From NCBI GenBank assembly GCA_934277375.1, contig CAKQTZ010000001.1:372001-436000 (forward strand): a stretch of 64,000 nucleotides of DNA, given 5' to 3'. Position 1 is the first letter of the stretch; each line of letters opens with the position of its first letter. Both the position numbers and the translations under genes were made by a program. The notes below the pieces were generated by a model, which did no database searches, was not told the DNA's origin, and saw only the letters and a list, made by a program, of their open reading frames with translations. Source of the DNA: an uncultured Coprococcus sp. GTDB taxonomy: Bacteria > Bacillota > Clostridia > Lachnospirales > Lachnospiraceae. Shown piece after piece: positions 1-8,856 of the stretch.

Positions 1-99
1 GTGGCTATATTCACGATAGTTCTTCATGTGTATAAGTTTGTTATGAACAGAAAAGATCCAAATTATAAGAAAAACGATGATACATTTCTGGATGATTAG
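1..99 (+). CDS. C-terminal end of an unidentified protein (5' part outside window)
   Basis: The first frame is open from base 1 to a TAG at 97-99. It encodes a short hydrophobic stretch followed by a charged tail ending FLDD, so it looks like the end of a membrane protein. I cannot name the family. The same frame stays open after the TAG and reaches a TGA at 187-189, which overlaps the ATG of the fumarase gene as ATGA. The residues read after the TAG look like ordinary protein, so the TAG may be a nonsense mutation or sequence error rather than the natural end. Confidence 0.45.
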   Translation: MAIFTIVLHVYKFVMNRKDPNYKKNDDTFLDD

Positions 100-185
100 A
101 GACAGAGAGAGGTATATGCTGCATATAAAGAATATCATGAACTTGCAGCAAGCCTTTTGATAAAATATAAAATGGCGGTGAAGAG

Positions 186-1028
186 ATGAGAGTTATTGAA
201 GCGGAAGAAATTACAAAAAATGTCAGAGAGATGTGTATTGAGGCAAATGTACATTTGTCGGAAGATATGGAAAAGGCAGTAAGGGATTCTGTAGATTCAG
301 AGGACAGTGAACTTGGCAGACAGATTCTTAATCAGTTGTGTGAGAATCTGGATATAGCCAGAGAAAATGATATTCCAATATGCCAGGATACAGGAATGGC
401 TGTATTTTTTGTAAATATAGGTCAGGATGTCCATGTGGAAGGCATGAACATCACCGATGCTATAAACGAGGGTGTGAGACAGGGATATACAGATGGGTAT
501 CTCAGAAAATCAGTGGTAAAGGATCCACTTATAAGAGAAAACACAAAAGACAATACCCCTGCGATCATACACTATGATATAGTTCCAGGTGAAAACATAG
601 AGATAACTATAGCTCCTAAGGGATTCGGAAGTGAGAATATGAGCAAGGTTTATATGCTGAAGCCTGCGGATGGAGAAGAAGGAGTTAAGGCAGCCGTTCT
701 TCAGGCTGTTAAGGATGCCGGTCCAAATGCATGCCCACCTGTATTTGTAGGTGTAGGTCTGGGTGGAGATTTTGAACTTGCAGCCAAGATGGCAAAGAAG
801 GCTCTTACGAGAAAGGTTGGAGTACATTCTGACAGGGAGCATATTGCCAGGATAGAGAGAGAACTTCTTGAGACAATCAACAGTACAGGAATAGGACCTG
901 GAGGACTCGGTGGAAAGACCACTGCTCTGGCTGTGAATATCGAGACATATGCTACACATATTGCGGGAATGCCCCTTGCAGTAAATATGTGTTGCCATGT
1001 GAACAGGCATGTTACCAGAGTTATTTAA
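186..1028 (+). CDS. Class I (Fe-S) fumarate hydratase, alpha subunit
   Basis: This 280-residue protein matches the N-terminal (alpha) half of class I iron-sulfur hydro-lyases, which interconvert fumarate and L-malate (some members act on tartrate) in the cytoplasm. Visible signs are the CQDTG motif near residue 65, which carries an iron-sulfur ligand, the family-typical GFGSENMS segment, the CPP motif, and GPGGLGGKTTALAV near residue 240. The beta subunit follows 87 bp downstream, so this is the split two-gene form. The start ATG at 186 overlaps an upstream TGA (ATGA), suggesting translational coupling to whatever precedes it. A tartrate dehydratase alpha subunit is the main alternative; the two cannot be separated by eye. 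Confidence 0.93.
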   Translation: MRVIEAEEITKNVREMCIEANVHLSEDMEKAVRDSVDSEDSELGRQILNQLCENLDIARENDIPICQDTGMAVFFVNIGQDVHVEGMNITDAINEGVRQGYTDGYLRKSVVKDPLIRENTKDNTPAIIHYDIVPGENIEITIAPKGFGSENMSKVYMLKPADGEEGVKAAVLQAVKDAGPNACPPVFVGVGLGGDFELAAKMAKKALTRKVGVHSDREHIARIERELLETINSTGIGPGGLGGKTTALAVNIETYATHIAGMPLAVNMCCHVNRHVTRVI

Positions 1029-1115
1029 TAATTGCTGGATATATTTTATTTGCGAAAGTATTTATTATAGAAGAAAAAGTCAATTCAAATAATAATAAAC
1101 AGGAAAGGGCTTGCT

Positions 1116-1712
1116 ATGGAAAAACATATTAAGGCACCATTTGACAGGAAAGAAGTAAAGAATCTCAAAGCGGGAGATTATGTGTATATAGATGGAATAG
1201 TTTACAGCGCCAGAGATGCGGCTCATAAGAGAATGTATGATTCAATCATGGAATCAGAGTGCAGAGATGCAGATGGAACGAAATTGTATGAAAAAGGCAT
1301 AGTGCCTATAGATCTGAATGGCAATGTGATCTATTATCTCGGACCTACTCCGGCAAAACCGGGACAGGTCATAGGATCTGCGGGACCAACCACAAGCAGC
1401 AGGATGGACAAATACACACCACTCATACTCAGCAAGGGATTGTGTGGCATGATAGGAAAGGGAAAGAGAAGTCCGGAGGTTATACAGGCTATAATAGATA
1501 ATAAGGCAGTGTATCTTGCAGCCGTCGGAGGTGCGGGTGCACTTCTGTCAAAATGTATAAAAAAATCTGAAGTTATAGCATATGATGATCTGGGAACAGA
1601 GGCTATAAGAAAAATGACAGTAGAGAATTTTCCTGCGATAGTCGTAATAGATTCCGAGGGACACAATCTGTATGAGACTGCAGTGGAAGATTATATAAAA
1701 AATAAGAAATAA
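1116..1712 (+). CDS. Class I (Fe-S) fumarate hydratase, beta subunit
   Basis: A 198-residue protein matching the C-terminal (beta) half of class I fumarases and tartrate dehydratases. The swivelling-domain motif SAGPTTSSRMD lies near residue 88, followed by GKGKRS and the AVGGAGAL segment typical of the family. It lies directly after the alpha subunit and would assemble with it around one 4Fe-4S cluster. The length is normal for the split form. The ribosome site is a GGAAAGG-like stretch just before ATG 1116. Confidence 0.93.
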   Translation: MEKHIKAPFDRKEVKNLKAGDYVYIDGIVYSARDAAHKRMYDSIMESECRDADGTKLYEKGIVPIDLNGNVIYYLGPTPAKPGQVIGSAGPTTSSRMDKYTPLILSKGLCGMIGKGKRSPEVIQAIIDNKAVYLAAVGGAGALLSKCIKKSEVIAYDDLGTEAIRKMTVENFPAIVVIDSEGHNLYETAVEDYIKNKK

Positions 1713-1798
1713 TTTATCATGTTAAAATAATCATTTTTATTAGCCATATTTGTTAAAAATTAACAAATTAAATGATGATTTTACCCTATATAATGTAG

Positions 1799-1827
1799 TT
1801 GACGAAAATAAACAAAGAATGTACACT
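1799..1827 (+). promoter_or_regulatory. Sigma-70-type promoter for the FN3-like secreted protein
   Basis: TTGACG at 1799-1804 and TACACT at 1822-1827 are separated by 17 bp. About 30 bp upstream is a perfect 9-bp inverted repeat, ATTTGTTAA-N3-TTAACAAAT (1748-1768), which could be an operator or part of the fumarase gene's 3' end. Confidence 0.6.
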
Positions 1828-1893
1828 TTGAGTTAGGGATGACCTAAAAAACAAATAAATACCAATAAAGGGTAAAGAAAAAGGAGAGATTTA

Positions 1894-3201
1894 ATGAGAA
1901 GAGAAAAGAAATTCAACAGATCGTTGTTATTACTTGCAATCATGTCAATCATGTTGTTTGCAATGACGATCACAGCAAGTGCTGCACAGGCAGTAACAGG
2001 TATCAAGCAGACAGATGCCCATGAAGGATCAGTGGACATTGAGTGGAATATGAATCCAAACCAGTATTACAGAGTTCTGTATTCTACATCCAAGAATGGA
2101 AAGTATTACAGAATAAACAATTATACATCAAGTTATGATACAGCAGATGGAGATGCTTATATCTATAATCTCAATGCCGGTGCAACATATTATGTAAAGG
2201 TAGAATCATACATAAGAGATGATAATTGGGATTATCACCGCGTAGCAGTATCAGCTCCATGTCAGGTTGTTACAACACCTAAGGATGTTGAGTACAAGAA
2301 GATCAAGCAGACAGCAGGAACAGCTAAGTCAGTTACAGTAAAGTGGGCATCAGTACCAGGTGCTACAGGATACAAGGTAACACTTGAGGGTGATACTTCA
2401 TTAAAGAAGAAGTTTGTAACAGGAACAAAGGTTACAATGCCAGCTTCAGCAGGACTTGATTACAAAATAAAGGTACAGGCATACAGAAAGTGCTCAGCAA
2501 CAGGCTATGTAGCTATGGCAGATGAGTCAATAAAGAGTGGAATATATGCTGCACCACTCAATCCACAGAACATTGCTTCAAAGGACAATATATCATGGGA
2601 TCCAACATCAAGTAACAAGATAACAATTGACTGGGATAGAAATTCATATTATTCATCCAATTATTCAGCAAAATGGCCTGATGGATATCAGATGCAGATA
2701 ATCTCAATTGACGGTAAGAAGAGATTATACACAACAAAGCCACTTTCTTCATATGGTCCAGTTACTATAAACACACCAAGTGTAAGAAAGGCAATAAACA
2801 ACAAGGGCTTCCGTGTAAAGATGAGAACATATGTAAAGACAGATAGTGGTCTTACTATATGGAGCAAGTGGACAGCAGCAAAGGTTATAGTTCCAACAGC
2901 TAAGATCAGAGGAGCAAAGGCTCTCAGCGGAAGTGCTGCCAAGATCTACTGGTCAAAGGTTTCTAATGCCAAGTACTATGTTGTATATTACAACTCAAAT
3001 ACAGAGGCAACAAATGGTGGAATCTGGAAGAAGAAGAAGGTAAGTGCAAATACAACATCATTTACCATCAGAGGACTTAAGTATTACAGAGACTTTGGTT
3101 TCTATGTAGTACCATCAGTAAAGGTTGGCAAGAAGACATATACACCTGTTGATGCAAAGAAAAATGCATACAAGACATATATTAAGAAAGTATACTACTA
3201 A
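1894..3201 (+). CDS. Secreted fibronectin type III-like repeat protein
   Basis: A 435-residue protein with a Sec signal peptide (basic start, hydrophobic core to about residue 29, cleavage near SAA). The mature part is four successive beta-sandwich units of about 90-100 residues. Their pattern (VxVxW.. GATGYKV.., NAKYYVVYY.., TTSFTIRGL..) is that of fibronectin type III domains. No catalytic domain, lipobox, sortase motif or membrane anchor is seen, so it is probably released or held non-covalently at the cell surface. It stands alone, with its own promoter and a strong terminator downstream, and the ribosome site AAGGAGAG precedes ATG 1894. Binding to carbohydrate or host matrix is possible but unproven. 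Confidence 0.8.
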   Translation: MRREKKFNRSLLLLAIMSIMLFAMTITASAAQAVTGIKQTDAHEGSVDIEWNMNPNQYYRVLYSTSKNGKYYRINNYTSSYDTADGDAYIYNLNAGATYYVKVESYIRDDNWDYHRVAVSAPCQVVTTPKDVEYKKIKQTAGTAKSVTVKWASVPGATGYKVTLEGDTSLKKKFVTGTKVTMPASAGLDYKIKVQAYRKCSATGYVAMADESIKSGIYAAPLNPQNIASKDNISWDPTSSNKITIDWDRNSYYSSNYSAKWPDGYQMQIISIDGKKRLYTTKPLSSYGPVTINTPSVRKAINNKGFRVKMRTYVKTDSGLTIWSKWTAAKVIVPTAKIRGAKALSGSAAKIYWSKVSNAKYYVVYYNSNTEATNGGIWKKKKVSANTTSFTIRGLKYYRDFGFYVVPSVKVGKKTYTPVDAKKNAYKTYIKKVYY

Positions 3202-3299
3202 AATATAATGAGGCGATCATCAAGCTGGGACCTGATGATAAATGACATGTGAGAATGTCAGTAGGCTTCTGAACAGGAAAGTATAATATAAAAAAAAGA

Positions 3300-3334
3300 T
3301 TGCGGATCAGATAATTCTGATCCGCAGTTTTTTG
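3300..3334 (+). terminator. Rho-independent terminator after the FN3-like gene
   Basis: The perfect 11-bp stem TGCGGATCAGA / TCTGATCCGCA (3301-3311 and 3316-3326) has a TAAT loop and a run of T to 3333. Confidence 0.9.
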
Positions 3335-3346
3335 AAAAAAAACTTC

Positions 3347-3375
3347 TTGACATTACTAATGTAGTTTGGTATTAT
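3347..3375 (+). promoter_or_regulatory. Promoter of the tRNA cluster
   Basis: TTGACA at 3347-3352 and TATTAT at 3370-3375 are 17 bp apart. This near-consensus promoter sits about 57 bp before the first tRNA, as expected for stable-RNA genes. Confidence 0.75.
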
Positions 3376-3431
3376 AAACAAGCGTCAAAAATTAAATACT
3401 CTTTGGTAGGAGATTTTTATTTAGGCATTTT

Positions 3432-3519
3432 GCAGAAGTACTCAAGTGGCTGAAGAGGCGCCCCTGCTAAGGGTGTAGGCCGTTTGCGCGGCGCGAGGGT
3501 TCAAATCCCTCCTTCTGCG
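3432..3519 (+). tRNA. tRNA-Ser (anticodon GCU)
   Basis: An 88-nt tRNA with a long class II variable arm. The acceptor stem is GCAGAAG / CTTCTGC with G discriminator at 3519, the T arm is GAGGGTTCAAATCCCTC, and the anticodon GCT lies in loop CTGCTAA. CCA is not encoded. Confidence 0.96.
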
Positions 3520-3551
3520 TTTCCTTTTCAGGAGATGCTTATAGACGTTAT

Positions 3552-3623
3552 TCCTCGATAGCTCAATGGTAGAGCACTCGGCTGTTAACCGAGGGGTTGT
3601 AGGTTCGAGCCCTACTCGGGGAG
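3552..3623 (+). tRNA. tRNA-Asn (anticodon GUU)
   Basis: A 72-nt cloverleaf. Acceptor TCCTCGA pairs with TCGGGGA (3616-3622) with G discriminator; the anticodon GTT is in loop CTGTTAA and the T loop is GGTTCGAGCC. CCA is not encoded. Confidence 0.96.
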
Positions 3624-3667
3624 CTTTGATATCATATTTTTAGTTGATATCATATATAATAGAATAT

Positions 3668-3738
3668 GGTGCGATAGCCAAGTGGTAAGGCCCCGGTCTG
3701 CAACACCGTCATCGCCGGTTCAAATCCGGCTCGCACCT
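3668..3738 (+). tRNA. tRNA-Cys (anticodon GCA)
   Basis: A 71-nt cloverleaf. Acceptor GGTGCGA pairs with TCGCACC (3731-3737) with discriminator T, which is the Cys identity base U73. The anticodon is GCA. CCA is not encoded. Confidence 0.96.
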
Positions 3739-3743
3739 CTTGG

Positions 3744-3783
3744 AAAACCTTGATACTTCAAACGTATCAAGGTTTTTGTTTTT
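3744..3783 (+). terminator. Terminator of the tRNA cluster
   Basis: The 13-bp stem AAAACCTTGATAC / GTATCAAGGTTTT (3744-3756 and 3764-3776) is followed by a T-rich tail. Confidence 0.9.
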
Positions 3784-3925
3784 TATTTAAATATATCTCA
3801 CGGTATGTAAAACTTAAAGGTTAATATAGCTTGAAAAAAAGCATGTGTCATCATTGCTTGAATATGCAAATTTAGTCTGTTATACTGTAAAAAGTATTAT
3901 TGTCGGTTTTAGCAGGAGGTATGGG

Positions 3926-5413
3926 ATGACTCAGTCATTGCGTGATAATAAGAAAATAGAATATAAGCTTGATGAGACCACTCCTATTAGCAAATACGAG
4001 ATGAATGCATACAATTTTTCATTTGCAGGAAATACGAGTATGTGCAGAGAGATATTTGTTAAAGGGGAAAGAATGCTCGAATTTTCAATTGACGGAGATA
4101 TATGTCTTGGTCAGATTATACAGAAACCGGTATTCAGAGATGAGCTGGTCGAATATATATACAGCATAAGCAAACAGCTTGTCTCGATCACACAGAACGG
4201 ACTTTCACTTGAGAAGGTAGTGTGGGATAAGAACTATATGTATGTGAGACTCGAGGATTTCTCCATACAGTTGTTATATCTGCCGTTGGAGTCAAAATTC
4301 AATGTTACAGACATATCAGAGTTTTTTAAAGATATGCTGTCGGAATTTGTATATGCCCATACGCCGGCTATAGAGTGTGCAAATCAGATAGTTGATTATT
4401 TTGATGGATATAAGGAATTTGATGTATTTCAGTTTAATGAATTTGTATCAGAACTCAGGGCAACAAGTCAGCTTCTCATAATTCAGGGTGAGAATGGCAG
4501 AAGTGAGATTCTGACAAATGATCAAGCTGGAAACAAAGAACTGGCAATACACAAGGCTGAGGAGGCTGCCAGAAAAGCTGAGGAAGCACGAGTGACTGCT
4601 GAGAACGAAGCTAAGAGGCAGATGGCAGAGGCGAAGTATCAGGCTGAGATAGCAAGACAGGCTGAAGAGAACAGAATGAGAGCTGAAGCTGCAAGAGTTG
4701 AGGCTGAGATATGGAGACAGAGGGTTACGGCAGAGGCGAGAGATTATGAGCAGACAGCCATACTCACAGTCCAGGATCAGGAGATGTACCAGAATGAGGA
4801 AACAGAACATGCATACGATGCTGAGAGCAGGATGCAGGCTGAGGAGATGTATAAAAGTGTTGAGCAGGAGCGCATAGAGGCTGAAAAGGTATCATCCCAG
4901 TATGCTGATGAGATCCGCCGTGCAAGAGAGCAGGAGATGCAGGCCGAGGAAGCCAGGATCCAGGCTGAATTTGCGGCGAGAAAAAATAAAGAAGAGGCTA
5001 AGAGGCAGGCAGATCTTGCCAGGATGCAGGCTGAGGAGGCAAAAAGACTCAGTGAGCAGACAGAGGAGGAGCCTCCAACAGTTCTGTTCAGCAACAGGAA
5101 GATCGTAAGTGGCAGCAAACCGGTACTTATAAGAACGGGTACAGGGGAGAGCGTGCAGATAGACAAGCAGGTGTTCTGTATAGGAAAAGCTGATCAGGGT
5201 GTTGATTATAAGGTTACAGGAAACAAATCTATAAGTAGAAGACATGCATATATAACGAGTATCAATGGAGTGAATTATCTCAGAGATAACAACTCGACCA
5301 ATCATACGTTTCTAAATGGTACTCAGGTATATAGCAACATGGATGTTATAATTCCAGACAACAGTATAATAAAGTTGTCAAACGAGGAATTTATATTCAG
5401 AAGTAATTCTTAA
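3926..5413 (+). CDS. DUF6382-like / coiled-coil / FHA domain protein
   Basis: A 495-residue cytoplasmic protein in three parts. Residues 1-190 resemble the DUF6382 domain found in front of FHA domains in Lachnospiraceae. Residues about 210-385 are a very regular Ala/Glu/Arg-rich coiled coil (EEARKAEEARVTAE-type heptads). Residues about 400-493 form a phosphothreonine-binding FHA domain with the GKADQGVDY, SISRRHAYI and NSTNHTFLNG landmarks. The ATG at 3926 is chosen because AGGAGG (3914-3919) precedes it by 6 nt; an in-frame ATG at 3845 has no ribosome site. It heads the envelope gene run to 10053. The FHA domain implies a Ser/Thr-phosphorylated partner, but no kinase is in the window. Confidence 0.85.
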   Translation: MTQSLRDNKKIEYKLDETTPISKYEMNAYNFSFAGNTSMCREIFVKGERMLEFSIDGDICLGQIIQKPVFRDELVEYIYSISKQLVSITQNGLSLEKVVWDKNYMYVRLEDFSIQLLYLPLESKFNVTDISEFFKDMLSEFVYAHTPAIECANQIVDYFDGYKEFDVFQFNEFVSELRATSQLLIIQGENGRSEILTNDQAGNKELAIHKAEEAARKAEEARVTAENEAKRQMAEAKYQAEIARQAEENRMRAEAARVEAEIWRQRVTAEARDYEQTAILTVQDQEMYQNEETEHAYDAESRMQAEEMYKSVEQERIEAEKVSSQYADEIRRAREQEMQAEEARIQAEFAARKNKEEAKRQADLARMQAEEAKRLSEQTEEEPPTVLFSNRKIVSGSKPVLIRTGTGESVQIDKQVFCIGKADQGVDYKVTGNKSISRRHAYITSINGVNYLRDNNSTNHTFLNGTQVYSNMDVIIPDNSIIKLSNEEFIFRSNS

Positions 5414-5453
5414 GGATTATATATGTGATAATCCGCAGAATGGAGGAGATAGT

Positions 5454-7148
5454 ATGTATTGTGATAATTGTGGATGTGAGCTGGGAAATAGTAGAAAGTG
5501 TCCGGTTTGCGGAAAAGAGTTTCCAGTTATAAATCCGGTACAGCCAGATAATAATATAGAAGGACCGGCTGCTGATAAAGTGGATAACAGTGTGAGTGAA
5601 TCACAGAACGACCAGCAGCAGGTGGATGAAGACAGTACAGTCGTGCTTCAGCAGCCTCCTGTAAATCAGACATTTGTTCAGCCACAACAGCAAGTATCAT
5701 ATGAGGGATCACAGAAGATGCCTACACCTGATCAGGATATAATGATAAAAAAGAAGGGTGAGAAAAAGGGTATGAGTAAAGGTGCCAAAGCAGCACTTAT
5801 AATCATACCTGTAGTTATAATTGCTGCTATAGGTGTCATGGCATTTGTATATGTTCCAAAGTTCAGAAAATATAACGAAGCCAATGATCTTATGACACAG
5901 GGAAAGGTCGAGGAGGCTGTCTCAATATATAAGGATCTGGATAAGTTCAAGGATTCATATAGAAAAGCAAATGGCGATGCGTATTATGAGTATGCACAGG
6001 ATCTTGAGAAGGAAGGAAAGAATCTGGAGGCGGCTGAATATTACAAAAAATCAGCCAACAGCAGAAAGTCGGCGGAGAATTACAGCAAATCATCTGACGG
6101 AAGTGAAGAAGATTACAGCAGCAGTGATGCATTTGACAAGGCAGACCAGTGCTATTACAATGCCGGAATGGACCAGATGAATGCTGCTTCATATGATGCA
6201 GCTATAGATGCTTTCAAAAATGCAGGTTCATATAAGGATGCTTCTGACAAGGTAATAGAATGTACCTACAAAAAAGCACAGGCTCTTATAACTTCCAAGA
6301 AGTATGATGATGCGATTGATATCCTCTCAACTATAGAGGATTACAGTGATTCTGCAAAGCTTCTCTCACAGTGCTACTACAACAAGGCAGAAGAGTTCTT
6401 TAAGAGTGGTAAATATGATGAAGCCTATGAGCTGTATATAAAGTCAGAGCATGATGATTATAAGAATAAGGCCAGCGAATGTACATATCAGAAGGCAGAA
6501 CAGTATTATAAGAATAAAGATTACGAGAATGCCATAAAGAATTATGAGAAGGTAGACACAGATTATAAGAAGTGCGTCACAGAAAAAGACAGATGCTATG
6601 TGGCACTTGGAAATCAGGCATATAAGAATAAGGATTACAAGAAAGCCATAGAATATTTTCAGAGTGTAAGTAAAACTGATGTGTCCAAGAAGATAACCAA
6701 TTCGAAGATAGCATATATAAAGGCAAATAAGAGTGCGTCAAATGAACTTACCATGAAGTATGTGGGCGAACTCAGATACGCAGGAAATGAGACGGCTCAG
6801 AAGATATATTCAGAACTTGTAAAATGGGATGTTGAATCATTTGTGAATACGGATGAGAAGGATCTTGATAACAGGTCAAATGAGATAAAGGCGAGCAGTG
6901 ATAACGATATATATATTCATACATCATTTGGCTTCTCAGGAGATGACTCGATGGGTATAGTGGGATATGTCGTATATGCGGATGGCAACAAGTCTGACAG
7001 TATAACATTTTCCGATCCGGTGGTTGATGGATGGTCAACATGGGTAAAGATATCCGGTGAAAGTGCTCCTAAGGGAGTCACCTATCTGTATCTTGAGAAC
7101 AAGGATACGAAGAATATTATTGAAGTTTATCCATTTACAATAAAGTAA
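5454..7148 (+). CDS. Zinc-ribbon, single-pass membrane TPR-like repeat protein
   Basis: A 564-residue protein. It starts with a zinc ribbon (Cys 3, 6, 16 and 19), then a Gln/Pro-rich disordered linker. A single transmembrane helix (about 107-131, AALIIIPVVIIAAIGVMAFV) leads to about nine TPR/Sel1-like repeats of the form YDxAIxxFxxxxxYKDA. The last 110 residues are a predicted beta domain. The likely topology is an inside zinc ribbon and outside repeats. It follows the FHA gene by 40 bp with GGAGG before ATG 5454. I do not recognise a named family; a scaffold in an envelope complex is an inference from the architecture. Confidence 0.82.
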   Translation: MYCDNCGCELGNSRKCPVCGKEFPVINPVQPDNNIEGPAADKVDNSVSESQNDQQQVDEDSTVVLQQPPVNQTFVQPQQQVSYEGSQKMPTPDQDIMIKKKGEKKGMSKGAKAALIIIPVVIIAAIGVMAFVYVPKFRKYNEANDLMTQGKVEEAVSIYKDLDKFKDSYRKANGDAYYEYAQDLEKEGKNLEAAEYYKKSANSRKSAENYSKSSDGSEEDYSSSDAFDKADQCYYNAGMDQMNAASYDAAIDAFKNAGSYKDASDKVIECTYKKAQALITSKKYDDAIDILSTIEDYSDSAKLLSQCYYNKAEEFFKSGKYDEAYELYIKSEHDDYKNKASECTYQKAEQYYKNKDYENAIKNYEKVDTDYKKCVTEKDRCYVALGNQAYKNKDYKKAIEYFQSVSKTDVSKKITNSKIAYIKANKSASNELTMKYVGELRYAGNETAQKIYSELVKWDVESFVNTDEKDLDNRSNEIKASSDNDIYIHTSFGFSGDDSMGIVGYVVYADGNKSDSITFSDPVVDGWSTWVKISGESAPKGVTYLYLENKDTKNIIEVYPFTIK

Positions 7149-7158
7149 GGTGATATAT

Positions 7159-7479
7159 ATGATAGACAGACCGGAACTGCTGGCTTTGGAGTTCTATAAG
7201 TCAAGGCCTTTTAAAGGCAGTGATAAAGGAATAAGATATATGATCCAGAAGGATACTGTGGAGATTCCTGTTAAGGGAGAGACAGATAATTCTGATGAGG
7301 AGACTCCTGTGGAGACGAAAACAGTGCTGACAGCATATATATGGCCGGAACCGTTCTGTTTTGAAGTTACTCCTGATGAAGAGAAGGGGTCAAAGCAGTT
7401 TGAATTCTCAGAAGAAGGATTGTGTGAGGCAATAGCCTGGTTAAATGAAAATCATGACGCATATGCACAAAAAAAATAA
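7159..7479 (+). CDS. Small acidic hypothetical protein (106 aa)
   Basis: A soluble, acidic protein without a signal peptide, starting MIDRPELLALEFYKS. The start at ATG 7159 is preferred over GTG 7150 because AAGGTG (7147-7152) lies 6 nt before it and overlaps the stop of the upstream gene. Its 3' end overlaps the start region of the next gene, so the genes are clearly one operon. No family is recognised. The sequence is short with mixed charge and a KEFxF-like beta pattern near residues 60-85. Confidence 0.75.
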   Translation: MIDRPELLALEFYKSRPFKGSDKGIRYMIQKDTVEIPVKGETDNSDEETPVETKTVLTAYIWPEPFCFEVTPDEEKGSKQFEFSEEGLCEAIAWLNENHDAYAQKK

Positions 7480-8842
7480 TAAAAAAGTTATGAAAAGAAT
7501 AATTGGAATAACGGCGACTGTCATTATATTGATGGCAGTCGTTGTTGCAATTATTTTTTTTCATCTAAAGAGAAAACCACAGGTAAAATTCATCGAGACC
7601 ATGACAAATACCATTAATTCTGCTAGAAACTCATCGATGAACGACAAATATGGTACATTTGACATGGGTATGGGCATGCTGAATGGAAGTCAGAATATCT
7701 ATTTTGCTGACAATGCTTCTGGCGTACAGATATCGTGGAAAAGAAATCCGGACGACCATATATTTCTGACTGATATATATGGAACAGATAGAAAGTTTGA
7801 TGTGTTTGTCAACAAGAAGACTTCTCTTGTGTATGTAGATGACAGAGCCGTAAGGATAAATTATGCAGATAACCTTGTGACCACCATGAGTAACTCACAG
7901 GTGGTATCCATGCTCAATCTGGATAATGAGACAATATATTCCTTTGGAAAAGCTTATGAAAACTGCATGAGGATGGCGGCAAATAATTTTTATGACAAAG
8001 ATGAAAAATATGCCGACGCTGATATCTGGGAGAAAACTGTCCGATATTTTTTCAGCATGGAGGGAAAAAGAGAGGGCAAAGAGAAGGTTGCTACAGGAGC
8101 CGGAGAGGAAGAGTGCAGATTGTATTCGGTTGTATTTGACGTACAGGATTTTTATGACTATCTTGACGACTGCTTTGGAACCCATGATATGGATGTGTCT
8201 GATGTGTATAACACTATGGAAAAATATATTCCGGATGTGGATAACATTGACAAGATGGCAGAATTAATACATGATATAAAGCAATTCACAGATAAAGTTC
8301 TCGATGGAAAAAATATAACTTTTTACTTTGATGTGAATAGCGACGGAGAGCTTGTGAGATTGTACGCAGATAACATATCGGATGATGATATGTCGGTGAT
8401 GCTGACATTCGATGGAACGGATTACACAGCACAGTCCTATAGCATTCAGTTGAAGGATAGACTGGGCAGAAGTCTGATCATTAGAAAAGAGAGCACAGAT
8501 GAAGGATCCGGCATGGGTGTGAGATATGCAGTTAATATAAGAAATGAAAGCTCAAAACTCATAGACGATGTAAATGCTGAGGTATCGGTTATACTGTCGG
8601 GGGATACGGCAGCATTCCATGTTCAGATAGGAGACATGGAAATCGACAGAACTGCAAGTATAGAAAAGTATGAAAAGGGAAAAAGCATAGACCTAAAGTG
8701 GCAGGATCAGGAAGACGGAGAGCTTCATATAGGATGTGATCCGGGTAAAATTGAAAAACCAGAATATACAGATAGTATAGATTTATTTGACACAGATGTA
8801 ATAAGCGCGTATAAATTTGTAAGAGAGATAATGAATAGATAA
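7445..8842 (+). CDS. Membrane-anchored extracytoplasmic hypothetical protein
   Basis: A 465-residue protein from ATG 7445. A basic N-terminus is followed by one transmembrane helix (about 18-40, IIGITATVIILMAVVVAIIFF), and the rest is predicted outside. The outer region is acidic and rich in beta strands, with patterns such as FDVFVNKKTSLVYVDD and GELVRLYADNISDDD that recall repetitive beta-sheet lipoprotein folds. No catalytic motif is seen. The start is uncertain: ATGs at 7445, 7454, 7463 and 7490 are in frame and none has a good ribosome site, so translation may be coupled to the overlapping upstream gene. No family is recognised. Confidence 0.75.
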   Translation: MKIMTHMHKKNNKKVMKRIIGITATVIILMAVVVAIIFFHLKRKPQVKFIETMTNTINSARNSSMNDKYGTFDMGMGMLNGSQNIYFADNASGVQISWKRNPDDHIFLTDIYGTDRKFDVFVNKKTSLVYVDDRAVRINYADNLVTTMSNSQVVSMLNLDNETIYSFGKAYENCMRMAANNFYDKDEKYADADIWEKTVRYFFSMEGKREGKEKVATGAGEEECRLYSVVFDVQDFYDYLDDCFGTHDMDVSDVYNTMEKYIPDVDNIDKMAELIHDIKQFTDKVLDGKNITFYFDVNSDGELVRLYADNISDDDMSVMLTFDGTDYTAQSYSIQLKDRLGRSLIIRKESTDEGSGMGVRYAVNIRNESSKLIDDVNAEVSVILSGDTAAFHVQIGDMEIDRTASIEKYEKGKSIDLKWQDQEDGELHIGCDPGKIEKPEYTDSIDLFDTDVISAYKFVREIMNR

Positions 8843-8856
8843 ATGGAGATTTGTAT

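Noticed and set aside
1..189. Pyrrolysine or other recoding at TAG 97
   Set aside because: There is no downstream PYLIS-like structure or Pyl gene in view; mutation, error or a true stop are simpler.
510..1010. Long minus-strand frame over the fumarase alpha gene
   Set aside because: It is a shadow of a strongly supported plus-strand gene, with no domain or ribosome site.
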